From Trebouxia sp. TZW2008 (Eukaryota; Chlorophyta; Trebouxiophyceae; Trebouxiales; Trebouxiaceae), in NCBI GenBank assembly GCA_002118135.1, contig BDIU01000091.1, positions 124,001 to 188,000 on the forward strand: a DNA stretch of 64,000 bases. The letters run 5' to 3'. A program made the position numbers and the translations under genes. Below, one piece after another: positions 59,052 to 64,000 of this stretch; position 1 is the stretch's first letter, and every line of letters begins with the position of its first letter. The notes beneath the pieces are model-generated. The model worked only from the letters and a program-made list of their open reading frames with translations. It had not been told where the DNA came from and made no database searches.

Positions 59052-62000
59052 CTACTCCCCTTCTGCAAGCAAGCTTTGCAACAGAGCGTCATCATCACCA
59101 TCATTGATGTTGTCCTGATTACTGTTGGAAGTGCCTCCTGCTTGTTCTGCTGATGCCATAGCCTCCCTGATGAACACATCATCATCCTCATCAGCAGCAC
59201 CATCGTTTGCATCCTGCCCTTGTCTTGACCTTGACATGCTGTCTTTTGTGTATGCGGCAACCGTATCAGTCACAGGAGCTGCCATCCTACTACTCTGTGA
59301 CTGAATCATCAAGCTGTCGTCATGCTTGATAGCAGCTGCTGTAGCAGCTTTGCGCATGGCAGGCTCAGATCCAGGCAGTGTGTCATCTGTTGGTGCTGCA
59401 TCTGCCTGTGTATTGCTGCCGCTGCAGGCATGATCACAAGACTGATCTAATGTATCTGTCATGGGCATCGGGTCAGCTTGCGCTTCCATATGCAGTGTGT
59501 CATTCACTGGTGCTGCGTCTGCTCTCGCATTACTGTCGCTCAAGGCATGACCCTCAGACGGACCCACGGTATCTGTCATGGGCATGAGGTCAGCTTCAGT
59601 TGCTATACGCACTGTGTCGTCCATTGATGCTGCATCTGATTGGACAGTCCTGTTGCGCAAGGCATGGTCGCCAGACTGATCCAAAGTATCTGTCACGGGT
59701 ACGGGGTCAGCTTGAGCTTCCATTTGCATGCCAGTGATGTCCCTCTCAGCAGACAAGGGCCTATCCTGAATTTGGTGACTTGGGCTGTTATGGTCTATGG
59801 GTCCTGAAGAAGATGGAAGGGTGTCCTCAAGAGGGGCACTGCTCTGTTGTGCGTTCTGCAGCCGCTTGGCCTTGAGTGCTTCTAGAGCGTTTCTTGCTGC
59901 ATCTGGAATGTCCACCTGCAGGCAAGTCAGCACCATTGAGAAGGTCATGACACATTATGGGGTTTGTGCGTTTCTGCAGTGCTGTTGTGCGATGCCATGT
60001 GCTGCTTGGCATCATGAATCTGGTGGCTTGCCCCTTGAACTCTAGCAGTGGCTAACACAGACATGCAGCTCATGCTTTGTCAAGCACGCATCGCAGCTGC
60101 AGCATAAGTGCACGAGTGAAAAGCTTTGCCATAAGACTGCAACACCACGTTGAAGATGCAAGAATGCCTAGCAGAGACGAAGGCTTCAAGCTGCAGTGCA
60201 TCAAATTGCAGGCTGTATGTTTGGCTGTGCTGAGGTCTTGTGCAACTTGGGGTATAAGCACAACGCTCATCACCATACGTGATTCAGGGTTTCCAAAGCA
60301 GTGTCCAAGTACTGCTGAACCGACATGCGCTTGAGTGGTGATCAGCAAGTAGTAGAACTGCAGACACGACAGCAATGGCTGGCTGACCTGCTTTTTGAGA
60401 CGCTTCAGTGGCTTGGAAGGCTCCTCATTCTCTGCATTGTCACCTTGCTGCCTACAGAGCAACAATGTATGCCATTGCAGGTCTTCAACCAACATTGAAC
60501 AAGCCAGACCTCAAATATGACAAGCATGGTTGTCACCTTGCTGCTTACAGACCAGAAATGTATGCCATTGAGGATCTTACACTCAAAATGAAGAAGCCAG
60601 ATCTCAAATAACATAATCACGGCACATGAGTGAGCAAGCTGCAATGCCTGTGTTTTTGCAAGCTATGCCGCAACAACCAAGGCAAATCTGGCTGCTTGCT
60701 GCTGCATGCCAAAGTTGTGATCATTACATGAAACTTCAGATTTTCCCAATGGCAAATGGAGTTGTGTAACTGCAAAATGCCCAACATTGAGAATGCAGGA
60801 TTGGCGGCCTACCCGCTTTTAGCACACAGAGTCTGATCACAGCATATGTGCATGTCAGTTCTTAACTGACTGTCTGTATCAAGCCATGCAAGCTTGGTGG
60901 GCAGATCATGTTAAGTGGATTCCACGTGTGTTCTCAAGTGAACTTTCATCACACATAACATGGTATCATGTAAGCCTCACCTGCACTCATCACTGCCAGC
61001 CAGCCTCTTGCCATCTGCCGTCTCAGCTACTGGACCAGACTTCCGCTTGCTATCCTTCATCTTCCTCCTTGAGTCTGCAACAGCTTCCTTGGGCTGATCA
61101 CTCGGCTGATGCTTAGCATCAGCATCATCTCTACTCTCTGACAAGATACGCTCAGCAGGTGAACCAGCTGCTGCATTGTTTGCGTCAAGCCTGCTTTGCT
61201 GCCAAGAATCCACATCAGCGATGTCATCCTCAAGGTCAACCATGATGTCATCAGCTTCAGGACCAGCTGCTGCAGGCTGTGACTGGGGCTGTTCTGAAGA
61301 TGCCCTGGCCTTCCTCAACCTGCCCCTGCGCTTTGCATGCTGAGCCTGCTCCTCAAGTGGCGCCTGCTGCTGCTGTTGCTGCTGTCTGCTATCACTAGCA
61401 AATGCATCTGCTTCCCTTCTGACACTATGATGCCTGTCAGGTGACGCATGTCCAGTCCCACTGGTGGCTTTTTGCTTGTTGCCACTTGCCCTTTTGGACT
61501 TGCTGTCCCTGGCTGCCACTGGTTCAGGCGCTTGGGTGTCAGAATCTGACTGTGGCATGGCCTGCAAGGGTTCAGGCTCAGCATCGCTTTCATCAGAACT
61601 CCAGTCCGCCTTAGAAGTCTGCTTTGGCGCTGCCTGCTTCTTGCTCAGCTTCCTCTGTTTGTCGCCCTTGCTGCTGCTGAGGCGCTTGCGCCACTTTTGC
61701 TGCGCTTTGCTGTCATCAGTGCTCCTGCTATGATGGGCTGTGTCTGCTTCCAGCTGAGCATCATATTCCTTGCTGCCTTCAGCTTTGTCAGCTGCATCTT
61801 CCTTGCCAGCTTCAGATTTGTCATCTGCGTCTGCCTTGCCGCCGTCAGATCTGTCATCTGTGTCGCTGCCAGCACCGTGGGCAGAAGCGCTGGGCCCATT
61901 TGGTTTGGGAGCAGGCTCTGCATCTGAGCTGTTGTCAGAGCTCCAGTCACGAATGCCACTGTGAGGATTACTCTTCTTGCCTTGCTTCTTGAGCTTTTCC

Positions 62001-64000
62001 TTCCTAGCTTTCTTGCTTTTGGTTTTGTGACTTTGCTTGCCATCTGTAGCAGCCTTTCTTGGGCTGGAGGTCGTTGTATCAACACCACCTGCGCATCATA
62101 CATTGTCGGAATTCACAAAGCTCAAGATGGTTTCTGCTCAGTGCAAATGGAACACAGCTGGCTGTAGAAAAGCATATTCATGCTCAAATGGCATGTGCAT
62201 GTGCCACTTGGGAACCAGCCACTGAAACAGGCAGGCGCGCATGTGAAAGAGGCTGTGCAGTATGTGCATGTGTTGCTGAATTATTGTCAGAGTGTAGAAG
62301 ACACATGTCTTTGCATCGGCTCAAGATCAGATGCTGCGCATTGCTTTCACAACGCCTAGTTACAATGCTTGTGCAGCAGCACCTTCTGGACCTGCATTTC
62401 CACTGCCTGCGTGCAACATGCACACATGCCGCCATGTTTCTGCCAAAGTCTGGATAACAAATGTCACTTAGGTAGCTCGGTGCACTGCTGCATGTTGCTT
62501 TGAAAATGTGTTTACTGCAATGCTTGTGCAGCAACACCCTCTGCACCTTCATCACCACTGCCTGTTTTGTCATCATTAGCTGCATCAGAGTCTGAGTCAT
62601 CAACTGAGTCTGAGTGCGAGGCAGCTGATCCTGAGGCTGAGTCTGAGCCAGAGCCTGACGATGAGCCCCTCTTGCTGCTCTGCAATGTCCAACTGCAAGC
62701 TTATGCGTTTACCACAATAGAGTTTATATTAGATTTCATTATTGTGAGCAGAAAAAATCCTAAATGTATGATATATGTTACGGTCGCAAGCTTGCAAATC
62801 ATCCATGACATAAATTACATCATTTCATTTCCATTCTTGGTTTAATTGGTTTAGGTTAGTATATGATCAAACTGGTTGCAGACAGTTGATTGCTTCTGTA
62901 CGTACCTAGTTGGGCCTGCTGAGCTTGCCTAGCCCACGTTTATAATGAATGAAAATCAATTCTTACGCACTGCTTGACATGCTTTGCAGGCATGTCACAA
63001 GCTATGTACTCAAAATCGCAGCCAAGGGCAACGCATGCTGGTTGACTACTGGTGGGGTGCTGCTCATCACAAGAAAGTATGGGCAATGATGTTGAAGACA
63101 CTGTGTTCATGGTGGTGAGGCAAGCGCACGAAGATTACCTTTTGCTTGCCAAGGCGCTTTTTGAGGCCCAATTTGCGCAGCTGACTCGAGATTTGCCCTT
63201 TACTGAAACCACCTGACATGTCCTCTGCAATGATAGCCAGATATCCCTTGTCCTCATGGTGCTTGTCATAGAGAGCACGCAATCTCTCCTCCTACACATG
63301 GCAAATGACAGCTTTCAAACCATCAGGTCACAATGCTAAGCTGACATGTCCTCAGCATGATGGTCAAATTGCTCTTGTCCTCGTGGCGCTTGTGCTACAG
63401 AGCATGCAACCTCTCCTGCTGTTGATTGCAGTTGATGGCTTTGAAAGCATCATATGGCATTGTCAGCCTGGCATGTCCGCAGCAACGATGGCCAAAATGT
63501 TCTGACGGTCCTTGATCATATATAGCACAGAGCCTCTTGACCTGTACATGAAGCATGAGAGCCGTTTGCAGATGACATCTTCTGCGCTATCAGGACACAG
63601 TGTCACCGTGGCATATGCTCAGCACCAATGGCCAAGAAGTGCTTGCTCTCATGGTACTGATGAGAAAGGGTACGCAACTTCTCCAACTGACCATGCAGCA
63701 TGGCCTTCCTTTGAGACTGACAATTTTGTCAGTGGCTTGTCAGTGCGTTGCAAGGGGGATCCATGGCTACAGCTGGATCCTGACCTGTGTGTCAGTGAGT
63801 CTGTTCCTCTTGAGCCCCATAGCCTTGAGCTGACGGCTGATGTGACTCTTCTTAGATGCACCGCCCATGCCAGTCACACAGTACTGTAATGCGATGCAAA
63901 GAAAGGTAAATCATTACAGTTAGATGCTGACCTGTGAGTCAGTGAGTCTATTCCTCCTGAGCCCCATAGCCTTGAGCTGGCGGCTGATGTGACTCTTCTT
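59052..64000 (-). CDS. Timeless/Tof1/Swi1 homologue, C-terminal part (5' end outside window)
   Basis: Replication fork-protection protein; works with Tipin in S-phase checkpoint signalling. Exons downward: 64000-63932 (continuing upstream), 63291-63139, 62679-62538, 62088-60981, 60451-60388 and 59915-59052; phases agree. The conserved part is a repeated helical module: SHISRQLKAMGLRR, then QEERLRALYDKHHEDKGYLA and GQISSQLRKLGLKKRLGKQ, matching the Timeless C-terminal segment (ISxQLKxLGL / LxxLFExxK). The rest is a long disordered tail: acidic Ser/Asp runs, Lys/Arg clusters (KKARKEKLKKQGKKS), polyQ, and a last exon with repeats of PMTDTxDQSxDHA alternating with AAPxDDTL. It ends DDDALLQSLLAEGE. 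The tail is longer than in plant or animal Timeless, and its exon repeats suggest the same duplication habit seen in the introns. Confidence 0.78.
60505..60615 (-). repeat. Tandem copy of the flank of a short Timeless exon
   Basis: Two ~85-bp units (about 60440-60520 and 60530-60612) share TTGTCACCTTGCTGC-TACAGA, ATGTATGCCATTG and AAGCCAGA(C/T)CTCAAATA. The unit includes the acceptor of the 60451-60388 exon. Confidence 0.85.
62335..62400 (-). repeat. Ghost copy of the Timeless 62.6-kb exon end
   Basis: AATGCTTGTGCAGCA-CACC and CACTGCCTG blocks of 62518-62575 recur about 165 bp away in the following intron. Confidence 0.8.
62864..62945 (+). repeat. Dispersed repeat family B, copy 5 (Timeless intron)
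   Basis: AAACTGGTTGCAGACAGTTG, GTACGTACCTAGTTGGGCC, TGCTGAGCTTGCCTAGCCCA, then an AATGAATGAAAATC tail. Confidence 0.78.
63335..63690 (-). repeat. Ghost copies of the Timeless repeat-module exon
   Basis: Three or four decayed copies of the 63291-63139 exon lie upstream of it in the gene's direction (about 63335-63430, 63470-63520 and 63595-63690). They keep GAG-GGTTGC-TGCTCTG, CACGAGGACAAG and GGACATGTCAG-like blocks but have stops. Confidence 0.85.
63755..63860 (-). repeat. Ghost copy of the Timeless exon at the window edge
   Basis: AAGAAGAGTCACATCAGCCG and GCTCAAGGCTATGGGGCTCA of the 63932-64000 exon recur 160 bp away, with an altered donor. Confidence 0.88.

Noticed and set aside
61645..62103. 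Minus-strand open frame starting MYDAQVVLIQRPP
   Set aside because: It is a shifted frame of the large Timeless tail exon; the frame with acidic and Lys-rich runs keeps phase with both neighbouring exons.
1..64000. Viral or autonomous transposon genes
   Set aside because: No reverse transcriptase, integrase, transposase, capsid or viral polymerase motif was seen on either strand; the mobile sequences here are all short and non-coding.

Overview
The window is nuclear DNA from a photosynthetic eukaryote, most likely a green alga (Chlorophyta, plausibly Trebouxiophyceae). Genes on both strands are split into short exons by GT-AG introns, with a minority of GC-AG introns. Several products begin with plastid-transit-like sequences. 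The gene set (cystinosin, PTPA, Timeless, Sen15, Nepro, SAP30, an SMC-hinge protein, Fes1) is eukaryotic, with no operons or ribosome-binding sites. Exon models below were built by eye from splice signals and reading phase; most sum to an intact frame.

Layout. 1-5033 (+): 3' part of an SMCHD1/GMI1-like SMC-hinge gene. 5418-5732: a complete miniature LTR retrotransposon (TRIM). 6450-8125 (+): unrecognised gene. 9163-16651 (+): cytochrome P450. 17491-23684 (-): Nepro-like nucleolar protein, divergent from 23874-27314 (+), a plastid-type NAD(P)-binding SDR. 27920-30063 (-): cystinosin. 30489-35319 (+): Fes1/HspBP1 Hsp70 nucleotide-exchange factor. 36109-36406 (+): small anchored protein. 38341-42793 (-): plastid PLAT/LH2 membrane protein. 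43362-45225 (+): PTPA. 45518-46324 (-): OTU protease. 46836-47955 (+): SAP30-like. 48652-56890 (-): three consecutive membrane-protein genes. 57113-57688 (+): Sen15-like. 59052-64000 (-): C-terminal part of Timeless.

The genes are housekeeping functions (chromatin and replication fork, RNA processing, chaperoning, phosphatase assembly, lysosomal/vacuolar transport, plastid membranes) and do not form a shared pathway. Many are in head-to-head pairs with short shared upstream regions: Nepro/SDR, cystinosin/Fes1, PLAT/PTPA, OTU/SAP30 and the 55-56 kb gene/Sen15.

The most unusual property is in the introns. In at least seven genes, segments spanning an exon-intron junction have been copied in tandem into the adjacent intron or 3' flank, leaving arrays of decayed 'ghost exons' beside the working exon. 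The youngest array (33183-33980, five ~159-bp units in the Fes1 gene) is nearly uniform. Three families of short dispersed repeats also occur, and all eleven copies lie inside introns. These intron-seeded duplications and the TRIM are the parts most worth follow-up.
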